From Deltaproteobacteria bacterium (lineage in GTDB: Bacteria > Desulfobacterota > Desulfobacteria > Desulfobacterales > BuS5): 5,069 nt of DNA. Position numbers and translations under genes: made by a program. Positions 4,808 to 5,069 of this stretch are shown in pieces; the stretch's first letter is position 1; the number at the start of each line of letters is the position of its first letter. Below the pieces are notes generated by a model. It ran no database searches. It worked only from the letters and a program-made list of their open reading frames with translations, and was not told the DNA's origin. The DNA is taken from NCBI GenBank assembly GCA_021157555.1, contig JAGGWL010000377.1:1-5069 (forward strand). The letters run 5' to 3'.

Positions 4808-5069
4808 ATGAAAACCCTTAATGATATACTCCCCTTTGTGGAGCAGCCCAGCAGATATCTTGGCACAGAAACAAATATAATTAAAAAAAATCATCACGGT
4901 CTTAAACTCAGAATGGCTCTGGCCTTTCCTGATCTCTACGAAATCGGAACATCACATTTCGGTCTGCAAATTTTGTATAATATATTAAACAATCATAAAT
5001 CTATTGTTGCTGAAAGAGTATTTGCTCCGGCGCTGGATTTTGGTGGATACCTAAGATCATCCGATACAC
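4808..5069 (+). CDS. B12-binding domain/radical SAM protein, TIGR03960-like, N-terminal part (cut by right edge)
   Basis: Only 87 residues are visible. They match the N-terminal region typical of the uncharacterised cobalamin-binding/radical-SAM family often seen in deltaproteobacteria and clostridia: ILPFVEQPSRYLGTE (7-21), LRMALAFPDLYEIGTSHFGLQ (34-54) and a conserved ILN...VAERVFAP stretch (59-74). The radical-SAM CxxxCxxC cluster motif and any fused C-terminal DUF2344-type domain lie beyond the window. The reaction is not known for this family; tRNA or other RNA modification is sometimes proposed by analogy with methylthiotransferases. The ATG at 4808 has GGAAG about 12 bases upstream, a somewhat long spacing. 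No better start in frame agrees with the family N-terminus. It follows the Cys-rich gene by 22 bases. Confidence 0.85.
   Translation, partial: MKTLNDILPFVEQPSRYLGTETNIIKKNHHGLKLRMALAFPDLYEIGTSHFGLQILYNILNNHKSIVAERVFAPALDFGGYLRSSDT

Noticed and set aside
4359..4897. Minus-strand open frames of 67, 120 and 107 codons
   Set aside because: They run opposite the CoA-binding remnant, the Cys-rich gene and the radical-SAM start, each supported by family motifs or a regular Cys pattern and ribosome sites.

Overview
The window is AT-rich bacterial chromosome with six recognisable protein genes, one uncharacterised Cys-rich gene and one gene remnant. The content suggests an anaerobic or facultative deltaproteobacterium (Desulfobacterota, perhaps Desulfobacteraceae-like). 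It has a pyruvate phosphate dikinase, a menaquinone-type C-methyltransferase, a B12-binding/radical-SAM protein, and a Cys-rich small protein next to the latter. This assignment is inference from protein flavour and gene mix; no rRNA or other taxonomic marker is present.

Left part (1-2553), all on the minus strand: dnaJ (2553-1438), queD 26 bases behind it (1411-1034), then a 156-base AT-rich gap with a candidate promoter, then the first 292 codons of ppdK (877 to the left edge). dnaJ and queD look co-transcribed; ppdK probably has its own promoter. The three functions (chaperone, 7-deazaguanine biosynthesis, PEP/pyruvate interconversion) are unrelated. A roughly 20-base repeat family (core GGAACGGGGA) flanks queD in opposite orientations and recurs at 4243-4262.

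Middle (2554-4166): a 187-base divergent intergenic region separates dnaJ from a UbiE/MenG methyltransferase on the plus strand. That gene runs tail-to-tail into a minus-strand gene for an exported retropepsin-like aspartyl protease, and their 3' ends overlap by 23 bases.

Right part (4167-5069): a 394-base stretch without an intact gene holds the third repeat copy, an 11-base perfect inverted repeat, and a frameshifted C-terminal fragment of a CoA-binding (YccU-like) protein. Next come a 74-residue protein with 11 cysteines and, 22 bases later, the N-terminus of a TIGR03960-type B12-binding/radical-SAM protein cut by the window edge. These last two look like an operon.

No CRISPR array, tRNA, rRNA, intact transposase or phage gene was seen. 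Most of the window is ordinary. The parts that deserve a second look are the repeat family, the 4167-4560 decay zone, and the Cys-rich/radical-SAM pair.
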